Positions 8,626 to 17,377 of a stretch of DNA of 48,736 nucleotides are shown here, piece by piece (the first letter of the stretch is position 1; every line of letters begins with the position of its first letter). A program made the translations under genes and the position numbers. The DNA comes from JBHIBD01 sp046758865. GTDB lineage: Bacteria > Planctomycetota > Brocadiia > Brocadiales > Bathyanammoxibiaceae. Under the pieces are notes generated by a model that ran no database searches, had not been told where the DNA came from, and worked only from the letters and a program-made list of their open reading frames with translations. Location of the stretch: the NCBI GenBank assembly GCA_046758865.1, contig JBHIBD010000006.1, positions 1 to 48,736 on the forward strand, in the 5' to 3' direction.

Positions 8626-8643
8626 GGTGTGTCGAGACACACC
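8626..8643. repeat. Short palindrome in the DUF1844-pyrG gap
   Basis: A perfect 8-bp inverted repeat, GGTGTGTC and GACACACC, with a 2-nt loop. A related but degraded string occurs near the left end of the window (about 27-50). Together with the element at 8504-8600 it fills most of the 260-nt gap, in which no gene is seen. Confidence 0.5.
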
Positions 8644-8717
8644 CCACAGCTGTCTTTACAAAAATACTCTTGCGTAGGGACAACCTTCATGGTTGCCCGC
8701 AGGACAGTTCCTCAACG

Positions 8718-10358
8718 TTACACAACTAATTTCCTTTGCCCAACCTGAAGCTCCTCAACCTCGGCACCCAGAAGTGCCGCTTTGATGAACTCCCTGAAAA
8801 GTGGGTGGGGGTTAGTGGGTTTAGACTTGAATTCTGGATGGAACTGTACAGCAACAAACCACGGATGCCCTTTTAGTTCCATTATCTCCATCAGTCCTTC
8901 GTCGGGTGAAAACCCGCTAAAGACCATCCCCTTTGAGTTGAATAATTCTTTGTAGGCATTATTAAATTCGTACCGATGTCTGTGCCTCTCAAATACCTTA
9001 TCCTTACCGTACGCCGCACGTGTCTTGGTACCAGGCTTGAGCATACACGGCTGCGCGCCGAGCCTCATGGTACCGCCAAGCTTTGTTATCTCTTTTTGTT
9101 CCTCGAGGAGGCATATAACAGGGTTTTTGGTGGACCTGTCAAACTCCGTGCTGTTTGCGTCTCTAAGCCCACAGACGTTCCTGGCAAATTCGATGGCGGC
9201 ACAGTGTAACCCCAGACATAGCCCCAGATACGGTATCTCATTTTCCCTGGCGTATTTAGCTGCAATGACCTTGCCCTCTATACCTCGCTCTCCGAAGCCG
9301 CCCGGTACAAGGATTCCACTCACCCCTTCCAGACACCTCTCTGGCCCTTTTTTCTCTACGTCTTCTGCCTCTACTCGCCGTACTTTCACCCTGGCGTTAT
9401 TGGCTATCCCGGCGTGGGTGAGGGCCTCGTAGATAGATTCATAGGCTGACTGGTGCATTATGTATTTTCCAACTAATGCTATCTCTGTGGAGAAGTGCGG
9501 GTTCTTTAATGTCTCCAACATCTCTTCCCACTTTTGCAGGTCATTGCCGTCTGTCTGAAGCCCCAGCTTTCTCACTATAATCTTGTCGAGACCCTGATTT
9601 CTCAATAAGATAGGTATATCGTATAGGTAAGGCTTTACATCCATCTCCTCAATAACAGCCTCTTTCTCCACATTGCAAAACAGGGCTATCTTGTTCCTGA
9701 TGTCTGGTGAAAGTGGCTTTTCGGTCCTGCATATAAGAACGTCGGGCTGGACACCAGCCTGCCTCAGGATGCTTACCCCGTGTTGTGTAGGCTTTGTCTT
9801 CATCTCATCAGCGGCCTTGAGATAGGGCACCAGGGTAAGATGTATATAGAGGACGTTCTCTCTGCCTATCTCCTGCCCGTACTGCCTGATCGCCTCCAAA
9901 AAGGGTTGGCTCTCTATATCACCCACTATCCCCCCTATCTCCGAGATCACTACATCCACTCCAGGGGTGGCTACCTTCTTTATGCAGTCTTTTATCTCAT
10001 TTGTTATGTGTGGTACTATCTGAATGGTCTTGCCCAGATAATCTCCCCTCCTCTCCTTTGTTATGACGGAGTGGTAAATAGAGCCAGTGGTGAAGTTGCA
10101 GTTTTTGTTCATTGTAGCGCTGGTAAACCTCTCGTAGTGTCCGAGGTCGAGGTCCGTCTCGGCGCCGTCTTCTGTAACGTAGACCTCACCATGTTCAAAT
10201 GGGCTCATGGTGCCAGGGTCTACGTTTACATAGGGGTCGAACTTTTGCAGACTTACCTTTAGCCCCCTACTCTCAAGAAGGAGCCCTATTGAGGCACAGT
10301 TCAGCCCCTTTCCTAGAGATGAAACCACACCACCCGTTACAAATATGTGTTTAGCCAT
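8718..10358 (-). CDS. pyrG: CTP synthase
   Basis: Converts UTP to CTP with glutamine as nitrogen donor. The 546 residues contain an N-terminal synthetase domain opening with KHIFVTGGVVSSLGKGL and its ATP/UTP site (SPFEHGEVYVTEDG near 52), and a C-terminal class I glutamine amidotransferase domain with the nucleophile in LGLCLGLHCAAIE near 380 and the catalytic His/Glu in QFHPEFKSKP near 515. It lies 8 nt downstream of kdsB on the same strand, a common bacterial pairing because both act on CTP or CTP-dependent sugar activation. Confidence 0.97.
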   Translation of the reverse strand: MAKHIFVTGGVVSSLGKGLNCASIGLLLESRGLKVSLQKFDPYVNVDPGTMSPFEHGEVYVTEDGAETDLDLGHYERFTSATMNKNCNFTTGSIYHSVITKERRGDYLGKTIQIVPHITNEIKDCIKKVATPGVDVVISEIGGIVGDIESQPFLEAIRQYGQEIGRENVLYIHLTLVPYLKAADEMKTKPTQHGVSILRQAGVQPDVLICRTEKPLSPDIRNKIALFCNVEKEAVIEEMDVKPYLYDIPILLRNQGLDKIIVRKLGLQTDGNDLQKWEEMLETLKNPHFSTEIALVGKYIMHQSAYESIYEALTHAGIANNARVKVRRVEAEDVEKKGPERCLEGVSGILVPGGFGERGIEGKVIAAKYARENEIPYLGLCLGLHCAAIEFARNVCGLRDANSTEFDRSTKNPVICLLEEQKEITKLGGTMRLGAQPCMLKPGTKTRAAYGKDKVFERHRHRYEFNNAYKELFNSKGMVFSGFSPDEGLMEIMELKGHPWFVAVQFHPEFKSKPTNPHPLFREFIKAALLGAEVEELQVGQRKLVV

Positions 10359-10366
10359 AGTCTCTG

Positions 10367-11119
10367 TTATCGGTTCCTGTATCTGTCCAAAAACTCCCTA
10401 AAATCTTCAGGTGTGTCTATCCCGTGACACCTGCGGGGTGTAACAGCTACCCTGATTCTGTATCCGTTCGATATCGCCCTTAACTGCTCCAATTTTTCTA
10501 TCTTTTCGAGTCTGGAGGGGGGCAGAGACACATAATTGATTAGAAAGTCCCTCCGGTACGCATATATTCCAAGGTGCTTAAAGAAGGTTCTTTGGTCGAG
10601 GGTCTCTCCTCCAGAATGCGTGCTGTAAGGTATAGGGGACCTGGAGAAGTAGAGGGCGTAACCATTATTGTCTATGACAACCTTAACTGCATTGGGGTCG
10701 TTGAGCTCGCTTAGAGAAAGGATGGGGTTTGCCAGAGTTGCCATCATGGCTTTGGGGTCATCTGACAGGGTGGAGACCGCGGTGTCAACCATCTCAGGCC
10801 TCACCTCTGGTTCATCACCCTGCACGTTTACAATAATGTCTGCATCTAGCTCGTTTGCCACCTCTGCCACCCGCTCGGTTCCAGAGTTGTGCTCTGGTGA
10901 GGTCATTTCCACGCATCCCCCAAAATCTTTTACCACGTTGTAGATGCGTTGGTCATCGGTGGCTACTACGACGCCTTCTATCGTTTTCGCCTCCTTTACC
11001 CTGAAATAGACATGCTCAATAATGTATTTTCCCGTGACGGCCTTTGCCTCGGGCAGTATGCACTTACCTGGGAGCCTGGTAGAGCCATACCTGGCTGGTA
11101 TAACGGCGTAGGCCTTCAT
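10367..11119 (-). CDS. kdsB: 3-deoxy-manno-octulosonate cytidylyltransferase (CMP-KDO synthetase)
   Basis: Activates KDO with CTP for lipopolysaccharide inner-core synthesis. The family N-terminus MKAYAVIPARYGSTRLPGK starts at the chosen ATG. NVQGDEPEV near 96 (nucleotide binding), YFSRSPIPY near 147 and the C-terminal GIDTPEDF are conserved. It is 250 residues, a normal length. The open frame also extends 6 codons upstream to a TTG; neither start has a strong ribosome binding site. It sits about 40 nt after rtcB and 8 nt before pyrG. Its presence implies an LPS-containing outer membrane. Confidence 0.93.
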   Translation of the reverse strand: MKAYAVIPARYGSTRLPGKCILPEAKAVTGKYIIEHVYFRVKEAKTIEGVVVATDDQRIYNVVKDFGGCVEMTSPEHNSGTERVAEVANELDADIIVNVQGDEPEVRPEMVDTAVSTLSDDPKAMMATLANPILSLSELNDPNAVKVVIDNNGYALYFSRSPIPYSTHSGGETLDQRTFFKHLGIYAYRRDFLINYVSLPPSRLEKIEKLEQLRAISNGYRIRVAVTPRRCHGIDTPEDFREFLDRYRNR

Positions 11120-11158
11120 GCCAACACATGCTATCAACTGTTGGTCAGGGTGTCAACC

Positions 11159-12610
11159 TCATCCTTTTATGACACCAAGTGGCCTCAATTGTACAACTTT
11201 TCTGGCGATACCAGCGTTATGTACCACATCCACCACCTCGGTGACGTCCTTATATGCCTCGGGTATCTCCTCAGCCAGTGTGCGCCATCCTGAGGCCCTT
11301 ACAACCACGCCCAGCTCCTGCATCGCCTTTACTATATTCTTGCCTTTTACCGTCTTGGAGGCCTTGGTTCGGCTCATCAGCCTCCCCGCACCATGACAGC
11401 TAGAGGCAAAGGTCTCGACGCTTGCCGCCTCCGTACCCACCAGCACGTAGGAGTGTCTGCCCATATCGCCTGGTATAAGCACCGGCTGCCCAACGTCCTT
11501 ATAGGCTTCTGGGGTCTGCGGGTGTCCGGGCGGCAGGGCCCTAGTCGCACCCTTGCGGTGGATACAGAGCCTCTTGGGCTTACCATCTACTGTGTGGTTC
11601 TCAAACTTTGCTATGTTGTGGCATACATCGTATACGAGGTCCAAGCCCAACTCCTCAGGCGACCTGCCAAGCACGCGGGAAAAACTCTCCCTCACCCAGT
11701 GGGTAATCATCTGTCTGTTGGCAAATGCAAAGTTTGCGGCACAGGCCATGGCCGCAAAATAACGCCTGCCCTCCTCGGAGTCCAGCGGTGCACAGCATAA
11801 CTGACGGTCTGGGAGGTCTATACCATATTTCCTTGCCGCTTCTATCATTACCCCGATATAGTCGTCACAGACCTGGTATCCAAGACCCCTGGAGCCGGTG
11901 TGTACCTGGATGGCAATTCCCCCCAGCTCTAGACCCAGGGCTTGGGCCAGTTTCTCATCGTACACCTCAGATATGCGGTCAATCTCAACAAAGTGGTTTC
12001 CAGAACCCAGGGTGCCCACCTGCGTCCTGCCCCTTTCCAAGGCCCTCTGAGAGACCTCTGCCGGGTCTGCTCCCTTTATGCAGCCACCTTCTTCGATGTG
12101 GTCTAAATCCTTCTGCCAGCCATACCCTTGTGATACGGCCCAACGCACCCCTTCCTTAAGCAGGGCCTCTTCCTCGAAGCGGTTCAGCTTCAGGTCCTTC
12201 CTGCGTGAACCCACACCCGTGGGGATGTTACGAAAGAGGGTATTGACTAGCTCAGTCATCAGCCCCTCTATCTCCTCATGTTTGAGCCTTGAGCGGATTA
12301 CCCTGACGCCGCAGTTTATGTCGTATCCCACACCGCCGGGGGATATTATCCCCGTCTCATCAAAGGCCGCCACACCGCCGATAGGAAACCCGTAGCCCTC
12401 GTGGATGTCCGGCATGGCCAGTGATGCCCCAACTATCCCTGGCAGGGTCGCCACGTTGGCCACCTGTTGCAGGCTCTGGTCCTCCTTTATACTCTTTATT
12501 AGCTTGTCCGTGGCATAGACGATACCGTCTACCCTCATGTCGCCTTCTTTTACTACCTTGAATCGGTACTCGTCCACCTGCTCAACATTAAGTGTAAATT
12601 CCCTAACCAT
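11159..12610 (-). CDS. rtcB: RNA-splicing ligase RtcB
   Basis: Mn- and GTP-dependent ligase that joins RNA 2',3'-cyclic phosphate (or 3'-phosphate) and 5'-OH ends, in tRNA or stress-induced RNA repair. The metal-binding motif GGVGYDINCGVR is at 92-103 (D97, C100). HTGSRGLGY lies near 237, the guanylylated His is expected in SSCHGAGRLMSR near 400, and the C-terminus is GVIKG. There is no intein; the 483 residues match the intein-free family. The gene for archease, the known RtcB activator, lies 57 nt upstream on the same strand, strongly supporting a working RtcB-archease system. Confidence 0.96.
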   Translation of the reverse strand: MVREFTLNVEQVDEYRFKVVKEGDMRVDGIVYATDKLIKSIKEDQSLQQVANVATLPGIVGASLAMPDIHEGYGFPIGGVAAFDETGIISPGGVGYDINCGVRVIRSRLKHEEIEGLMTELVNTLFRNIPTGVGSRRKDLKLNRFEEEALLKEGVRWAVSQGYGWQKDLDHIEEGGCIKGADPAEVSQRALERGRTQVGTLGSGNHFVEIDRISEVYDEKLAQALGLELGGIAIQVHTGSRGLGYQVCDDYIGVMIEAARKYGIDLPDRQLCCAPLDSEEGRRYFAAMACAANFAFANRQMITHWVRESFSRVLGRSPEELGLDLVYDVCHNIAKFENHTVDGKPKRLCIHRKGATRALPPGHPQTPEAYKDVGQPVLIPGDMGRHSYVLVGTEAASVETFASSCHGAGRLMSRTKASKTVKGKNIVKAMQELGVVVRASGWRTLAEEIPEAYKDVTEVVDVVHNAGIARKVVQLRPLGVIKG

Positions 12611-12667
12611 TTACATCACCTCTCTTGCTCGCCAAAAAACTTCTTTCGGCCTGTCGGCCCATTAACC

Positions 12668-13117
12668 TTACAGGTCAACGATTACCCTTGCATGCCACCT
12701 GTCAGGTTCTTTTACAACCTCGATTCGGTGATAAGTAACTGCCTTGAGGGGGGTTAGGATGACATGGTGGTCTGGCCTGAATTTCTCGCCGTAGGCCAGT
12801 GCCCTTAGTTCTCCCGCACCTATCCCCTCTACCTTGAATCTCTTGAAGAGCAAATTCTCTACCTCGTTAAGGTACAGGAGCTCGTTAAGCCACTTCACGA
12901 GGAGCTGTTCCGTATCTGTTTCTACATTTCCCGTCTTTAGCTGTATATGTACGGGCCTTTCCGTCGTCTCCTCCACCCTGGAGAGGTCTGTAAAGGTGTC
13001 AAAGAGGGCGTAGGCCGCATTCTCGAATAATTCCTCAATGTTCTTGCCATACGCCATGAAGGCAAGGTCGGCCGTGTGTTCAATAACGGTGTATTTTTCG
13101 TCGGCCAATGTCTTCAT
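12668..13117 (-). CDS. Archease (RtcB cofactor)
   Basis: Archease speeds RtcB guanylylation and turnover, allowing multiple ligation cycles. The family's metal-binding region YTVIEHTADLAFMAYG opens the protein (H14, D17), and the C-terminal acidic/metal region ends VIVDL. From the chosen ATG the product is 149 residues, close to the 140-residue norm. An 18-codon upstream extension to a GTG at 13171 is possible, but AAAGG lies right before the ATG at 13117. The gene precedes rtcB by 57 nt, so the two are probably cotranscribed from the 219-nt divergent region shared with the carotenoid gene. Confidence 0.92.
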   Translation of the reverse strand: MKTLADEKYTVIEHTADLAFMAYGKNIEELFENAAYALFDTFTDLSRVEETTERPVHIQLKTGNVETDTEQLLVKWLNELLYLNEVENLLFKRFKVEGIGAGELRALAYGEKFRPDHHVILTPLKAVTYHRIEVVKEPDRWHARVIVDL

Positions 13118-13315
13118 CCTACCTTTATTATATCGCTTTGCCAGAGTCTTCTGGGATGGCGTAGCTGCCACTAGAGGCCCTGTGCAGTATCTCCTAGGGG
13201 CCCTTTAAGGCCACTACCTCACACCTGTATATTAAAAACACGTTTTCTTAACTAAATTATCTAGTATCAGTAACTTACTGTCAACAGAAAAGGGCCTAGG
13301 GGGCAGGGTGTTTGC

Positions 13316-13343
13316 TTGACAATTATATGAGACGGAATATACT
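13316..13343 (+). promoter_or_regulatory. Sigma-70-type promoter for the carotenoid gene
   Basis: TTGACA at 13316-13321 and TATACT at 13338-13343 are 16 nt apart and lie about 48 nt before the ATG at 13391. This is one of the best consensus matches in the window. Confidence 0.65.
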
Positions 13344-13390
13344 GCTAACCAGCTACACTCTAGCCTTGAGTTATACCTGGGGTAGGTGAC

Positions 13391-14230
13391 ATGGAAGTCT
13401 TTTCACTTCTCCTAGCAACAATCATTCTGCGGCCCTATGTATTTATACTTCTCTTAATGCATCTCATCTCGGGGGGACTTCAACTGGGGCCGCGGCGAAT
13501 TGTTGTCTTTACGGTGCTGGCCTACGTGATAGCCTTTGCCTCAGAGTATTCATCTACCAGAATCGGTATCCCCTACGGTTTATACATCTACACAGGTGAG
13601 ACACACGGCAAGGAACTCTTTGTCTCTAACGTACCGTTTATGGACTCCCTGTCATATGCCTTCCTTGCCTACTTCAGCTACTCGCTTGCCATACTGGTTA
13701 CGTCACAACTTTACAGGAACGGGTTTGATATTCAGTCGGCTAAGGACAAAAAACTCTGGCGCTCGGGAGGGGTACTGGTGTTGGCTGCGATATTCTTTGT
13801 ACTTCAGGACGTAGTGGTGGACCCGGTGGCGCTCAGAGGATCGGCGTGGTTTCTCGGCCAGATTTTTTATTATCCTGATGGGGGGATATATTTTGGTGTG
13901 CCGCTGTCTAACTTCATAGGGTGGTTCATAGTTGGTCTTGCTATTATCTATTCATTTCAGTGGCTCGATGGGCTTGTTGATGGGTGGCCAGGTTTTAGGG
14001 ACGAGGGCACCCGCTATGTCCCCGCAAAAGCCGTGTTGGGACCCGCCTGCTATTTCGCTACCATGCTCTTTAACCTCCTTGTGACGTTTTATATCGGGGA
14101 GTATCTGTTGGGTCTGGTGAGCCTGGTGATAGTGGGTATATTACTTTATATTGTTCGAGCGTGCATCCTTACGGCAAGACAGGTGGATAGGGCCGAGCTG
14201 GAGAGACTCGTTAGCACCCAAGCCACATGA
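13391..14230 (+). CDS. Carotenoid biosynthesis protein, CruF/DUF422 family
   Basis: An integral membrane protein of 279 residues with about seven hydrophobic segments. The family covers CruF 1',2'-hydratases and bisanhydrobacterioruberin hydratases, which add water to the psi-end of linear carotenoids. Family blocks are visible: STRIGIPYGLYIYTGE near 55, NVPFMDSLSYAFLAY near 79, DVVVDPVALRGSAWFLG near 139 and YFGVPLSNFIGWF near 170. The conserved acidic residues and aromatic loops are intact. It has its own consensus promoter and starts divergently from archease-rtcB. No other carotenoid gene is recognised nearby, so the actual substrate is inferred only at family level. Confidence 0.82.
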   Translation: MEVFSLLLATIILRPYVFILLLMHLISGGLQLGPRRIVVFTVLAYVIAFASEYSSTRIGIPYGLYIYTGETHGKELFVSNVPFMDSLSYAFLAYFSYSLAILVTSQLYRNGFDIQSAKDKKLWRSGGVLVLAAIFFVLQDVVVDPVALRGSAWFLGQIFYYPDGGIYFGVPLSNFIGWFIVGLAIIYSFQWLDGLVDGWPGFRDEGTRYVPAKAVLGPACYFATMLFNLLVTFYIGEYLLGLVSLVIVGILLYIVRACILTARQVDRAELERLVSTQAT

Positions 14231-14257
14231 TATAAGGTTGTTATCTACAAAGAGACA

Positions 14258-14328
14258 AAACCGTCCGATACGGAGATCGGACGCTACACCGTCCTTTTGT
14301 AGCGCCGGGGCTCCGCACCCGACGGTTT
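14258..14328. repeat. Two-hairpin palindromic element with AAACCGTC ends
   Basis: AAACCGTC at 14258-14265 is inverted as GACGGTTT at 14321-14328. Inside is CGTCCGAT paired with ATCGGACG, followed by a second GC-rich hairpin around CCGGGGCTCCGCACCCG. The element fills most of the 145-nt gap between the two converging genes and might stop transcription from either side, though it has no T-run. Confidence 0.6.
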
Positions 14329-14375
14329 GGCGAATCCGCCTCTGGCGTGACTGCCCCTACACTTTCCTTTAATTA

Positions 14376-15353
14376 TCATCTCTCTCCTATAACGAGGGCG
14401 GAGTCTTTATTTAGCCGTACGGTCTTCGGCTTCTTGAAACCGGCCTCTAGGAGCCATCCCCTAATCTCTCTCTTGCTATAGGAAGAACCCTCGCAGGTGC
14501 CAAGCAGCATGTTGAGGCTGAAGAGCACAGGGAAGAGGGGGCTTGTACCTGAGCTATCTAATATAAAGTCATGGATGACCACCTTCCCACCCGGTTCAAG
14601 GGCCTCGTAGCATTTCTTTAGTATATCGGTGTTCGTCTTTGGGGCGTAGATGTGGAGAAGATTTGAGACAAACACCACGTCGTACGCCTCACGGCCCAAA
14701 CTTACTTCCAGGCAGTCCCCTACTTTGGTGAGGACTCGGCCTTTTACCCCAGCCTCTTTTATGAAGCGCTTCGCTATCTTGATGTTATCGGATAAATCAA
14801 AGACCGTGGCAGTAAGCCCAGGGTACGCCCTGACGAACTCGATGGAGTATGCACCAGGCCCACCACCCAGGTCGAGCAGGTTCTTGAATCGTTTTAGATT
14901 AAATTTTTTGATGATTAAACGGGCCTTCATAATACCGCTATTGTACATAGACCCCATGAAGTCCTCGAGCCTCTTGGGGTCGGTTCCGATATCCTCCACC
15001 ACGGACTTGCCCGTGCGCACGGCCTCCTGCAGCCTGGCCCACCTATCCAAGAGGTTGTGCATGTGGTGGATGCGGGCGCCCTGGTAAAGTGGTGTACCCT
15101 TGACAAGATACTGCGCAGTAATTGGATTGTTCTCGTATCTCCTCTTCATTTTCTTGAGGAGTCCAAGGGAAACCAAGGCATTTAAGAGCATCTCTGTGGC
15201 CCTCGGGTCTGTTCCGAGTTCTTGGGCAGCCTCAATGGATGATTTTGCACCCCGGGCCAGGAGGTCAAACACCCCAAGCTCTACCCCGGCAAAGATTACT
15301 TGTGACTTCCAATAGGCCCAGCTTAGTTCTTCTATGTAGTCAAACTTTTTCAT
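14376..15353 (-). CDS. SAM-dependent O-methyltransferase, BzaC-like candidate
   Basis: A class I methyltransferase of the hydroxyindole/hydroxyneurosporene O-methyltransferase type. It has an N-terminal helical dimerisation and winged-helix domain (residues 1-85 from the chosen start), SAM motif DLGGGPG at 161-167 and GGKVVIHDF near 255. From ATG 15353 it is 325 residues; a GTG 54 nt upstream would add a hydrophobic, unfamily-like stretch. It is the last gene of a string with a ThiC-type enzyme and a B12-type radical SAM protein. In known bza operons the O-methyltransferase BzaC of this fold methylates 5-hydroxybenzimidazole. A CrtF-like carotenoid role is the main alternative, given the CruF-type gene next door. 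Confidence 0.75.
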   Translation of the reverse strand: MKKFDYIEELSWAYWKSQVIFAGVELGVFDLLARGAKSSIEAAQELGTDPRATEMLLNALVSLGLLKKMKRRYENNPITAQYLVKGTPLYQGARIHHMHNLLDRWARLQEAVRTGKSVVEDIGTDPKRLEDFMGSMYNSGIMKARLIIKKFNLKRFKNLLDLGGGPGAYSIEFVRAYPGLTATVFDLSDNIKIAKRFIKEAGVKGRVLTKVGDCLEVSLGREAYDVVFVSNLLHIYAPKTNTDILKKCYEALEPGGKVVIHDFILDSSGTSPLFPVLFSLNMLLGTCEGSSYSKREIRGWLLEAGFKKPKTVRLNKDSALVIGER

Positions 15354-15427
15354 TTTCTCTGTCCGTGCTAGAAAATTTACTAAAAGTATCCCAATAGCTA
15401 CCAGCACGGTTACCAGACCTTTTTAAT

Positions 15428-17365
15428 TTAAGGTATTCTCTCAGAAGTTTTCTCGTGTGCAAAGCTTATGTCCTTCAAGAATTCATCACATATGCGTCGG
15501 GCCTGGGATGGATTGCGTATTGCCTCCCCGTCCTCAAACGACGTAAGTATGCGGTCATAGGCATTGATAATTGCATCGTTTATTATAGTCAGCATGTCGT
15601 TTTCAATCCCCGTGTTACATGCGGCTTTCGCAGGGCTAAAGCCCTGCGGCACCCTAGTGGGGTCTTCAACCCTCGCTTTACAGACATTGGCCTTGTCCGG
15701 TCGAAGCATCTCTAAAACCCTGCGGCAGAGATTGGTGGCCACCTCTGAAAAGGCAGCCACTTTGGGGTCGTCGAACTCGCAGAGGGCCTCATAACCGACA
15801 AAGGATTCAAGCCTCGCTCCCGGTCTGTCAAGTGCCAGGGAGAAATCGGGTGTCCCACGGAAAAAGGTCTGCCTGTGGTGTAACAAGTGGGCAGTGACTG
15901 CGGGTGAGCGAAGCAGTTTAAGCCTTTTTAAAAACTCGAAATTTTCCCTGACATCCGTAAGGCGCGAATCGGGATGAAACATTATAAAGCCCAGGGACGG
16001 CTCTATACCAGACCGCCTGAGGGTCTCTACTGCCCGTGCGTTCACTTCTGTGGAAACACCCTTTTTGAACCGGTTGAGGATATGCTGACATCCGCTCTCT
16101 ACGCCCAAAAATACTTCTCGGAGCCCTGCACGCACCAGTCCGGACAGGCTGTCTTTCTCCACATCATTGGCCCTGCATTCTATCCCAAATCTTATCTCTA
16201 ATTTGTTATTTATTATCAGGTCGGCCAATTGTGAGGCCCTCTTCTTCCCCTCTCTGCCCGGCCCAAAGAAGTTGGCGTCGGCGAAATAGAAATATCGTGT
16301 GCCTCGGTCATTATATAGGTAAAAAATCTCTTCAAAGACGTTTTCTGCACTCCTCCCCCTCCATGACGAGTCGCTTCCATAGGATGGGTTAATATAGCAA
16401 AACGTGCAGTGGCCGTAGCAGCCCCGACTCCCCAGGATATAAGTGGCAATACCGTGCTTTTCATATTGATGTATGTGACTGCGGTCTGGGAAGGGGAGAC
16501 CATCAAGGTCTGAGATTAAGGCCCTGGGTCTATTTCTAATAACCTTACACCCGTTGGGCGTGGCGCCATCGCTACTAAATGCAAGTCCATCTATGCCTGA
16601 GTAATCCAGATTGGTAGTATTGCTTGAGACCTTTGCAAAAGTTGCCCCAATACCATCTGTCATTCTGAGCGAAGCGTGTAGCGTGGCAGCTTGCTGCCAC
16701 GAGTACGTGCGAGCAAGCTCGCACGCTACATTCCTTCCCCCTGAAGCAGATTTCACTCCCTCAGAATGACAATTGCGCCCGTCTGCCATAGGTAGACGGG
16801 GATTTCCAGTGGTCTCACCCAATAAAAATCTCGCCAGTTCAAGAAACGTATACTCCGGTTCACCTACGGTAACGGAGTCAATGAACGGGAATTTTTGCAA
16901 GATTTCCTCATAAGAAAATGTGGGGAAAAAACCAAAGAGATTTATGTGTGTTTGTGGATTGAGGTTGCGAAGCCTGGAGAGCATATCAAACACCTCGCCT
17001 GTCTTGTCCCAGAGGTAAACCATATGGACCCCAAGGAGTGTTGGTGATCTTTTTTTGAGCTCTTCGATGGTCTGTTGCATGGACCAGCCCATCAGGTTTG
17101 CGTCCAGGATTTCTACTGGGATTTCTTGTAATCTGAGCAGTGAGGAGGTGTAGGGGCACAGCAGACTTGCGGACAGGGGAGCGTTTACCACGTCCTGAAA
17201 CCTGTCGAGGTCCCTGGGACGTGGGTGTTCAAGGAGGATGACAGGAGATGCTACTCTCATGTTTGCCTTTGCCATGTTGGTGAGACCCGGTAACACTGCG
17301 CCAGAGCGTAATCCTTCACAATTTCGGTAACAGTCTGGCAGGGCAGTGACGGGACATCGCCCCAT
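15428..17365 (-). CDS. Cobalamin-binding-type radical SAM protein, BzaD-like candidate
   Basis: An N-terminal B12-binding-type Rossmann domain (about 40-185) is followed by a radical SAM domain with C316, C320 and C323 in CYGHCTFC. Stretches such as NAPLSASLL (61-69), LDANLMGW and GVHMVYLWD resemble, from memory, the BzaD group, which C-methylates 5-methoxybenzimidazole during anaerobic cobamide ligand synthesis. Residues 199-236 are encoded by a nested palindromic element sitting in the linker between the two domains, and residues about 573-579 by a second hairpin repeat; both keep the frame open. The longest start (17365) has no ribosome binding site. ATG 17260, 35 codons in and preceded by AAAGG, fits the domain better. 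Confidence 0.75.
   Translation of the reverse strand: MGRCPVTALPDCYRNCEGLRSGAVLPGLTNMAKANMRVASPVILLEHPRPRDLDRFQDVVNAPLSASLLCPYTSSLLRLQEIPVEILDANLMGWSMQQTIEELKKRSPTLLGVHMVYLWDKTGEVFDMLSRLRNLNPQTHINLFGFFPTFSYEEILQKFPFIDSVTVGEPEYTFLELARFLLGETTGNPRLPMADGRNCHSEGVKSASGGRNVACELARTYSWQQAATLHASLRMTDGIGATFAKVSSNTTNLDYSGIDGLAFSSDGATPNGCKVIRNRPRALISDLDGLPFPDRSHIHQYEKHGIATYILGSRGCYGHCTFCYINPSYGSDSSWRGRSAENVFEEIFYLYNDRGTRYFYFADANFFGPGREGKKRASQLADLIINNKLEIRFGIECRANDVEKDSLSGLVRAGLREVFLGVESGCQHILNRFKKGVSTEVNARAVETLRRSGIEPSLGFIMFHPDSRLTDVRENFEFLKRLKLLRSPAVTAHLLHHRQTFFRGTPDFSLALDRPGARLESFVGYEALCEFDDPKVAAFSEVATNLCRRVLEMLRPDKANVCKARVEDPTRVPQGFSPAKAACNTGIENDMLTIINDAIINAYDRILTSFEDGEAIRNPSQARRICDEFLKDISFAHEKTSERIP
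15629..15648. repeat. Hairpin repeat inside the BzaD-like coding region
   Basis: A perfect 9-bp stem, CGCAGGGCT with AGCCCTGCG and a 2-nt loop. It is read in frame as part of a low-complexity stretch (RVPQGFSPAKAA) in the C-terminal region of the radical SAM protein. The stretch breaks into an otherwise helical tail, as expected for an inserted repeat. Confidence 0.55.
16659..16770. mobile_element. Nested miniature palindromic element inside the BzaD-like gene
   Basis: Perfect 11-bp inverted ends, GTCATTCTGAG at 16659-16669 and CTCAGAATGAC at 16760-16770, enclose a complete TGTAGCGTG-family element (16677-16730; ends TGTAGCGTG and CACGCTACA) that is itself two hairpins. The 112-nt unit has no stop codon in the reading frame of the host gene and encodes about 38 residues. 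No target-site duplication is obvious and there is no transposase gene here. It looks like one element that landed inside another. Confidence 0.7.
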
Positions 17366-17377
17366 CTGCGCTACGGC

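Noticed and set aside
9780..10262. A 160-codon open frame opposite pyrG
   Set aside because: Antisense to a conserved gene, no start signal and no recognisable domain.
11159..12610. Intein in RtcB
   Set aside because: The 483-residue protein is continuous through all motifs at normal length.
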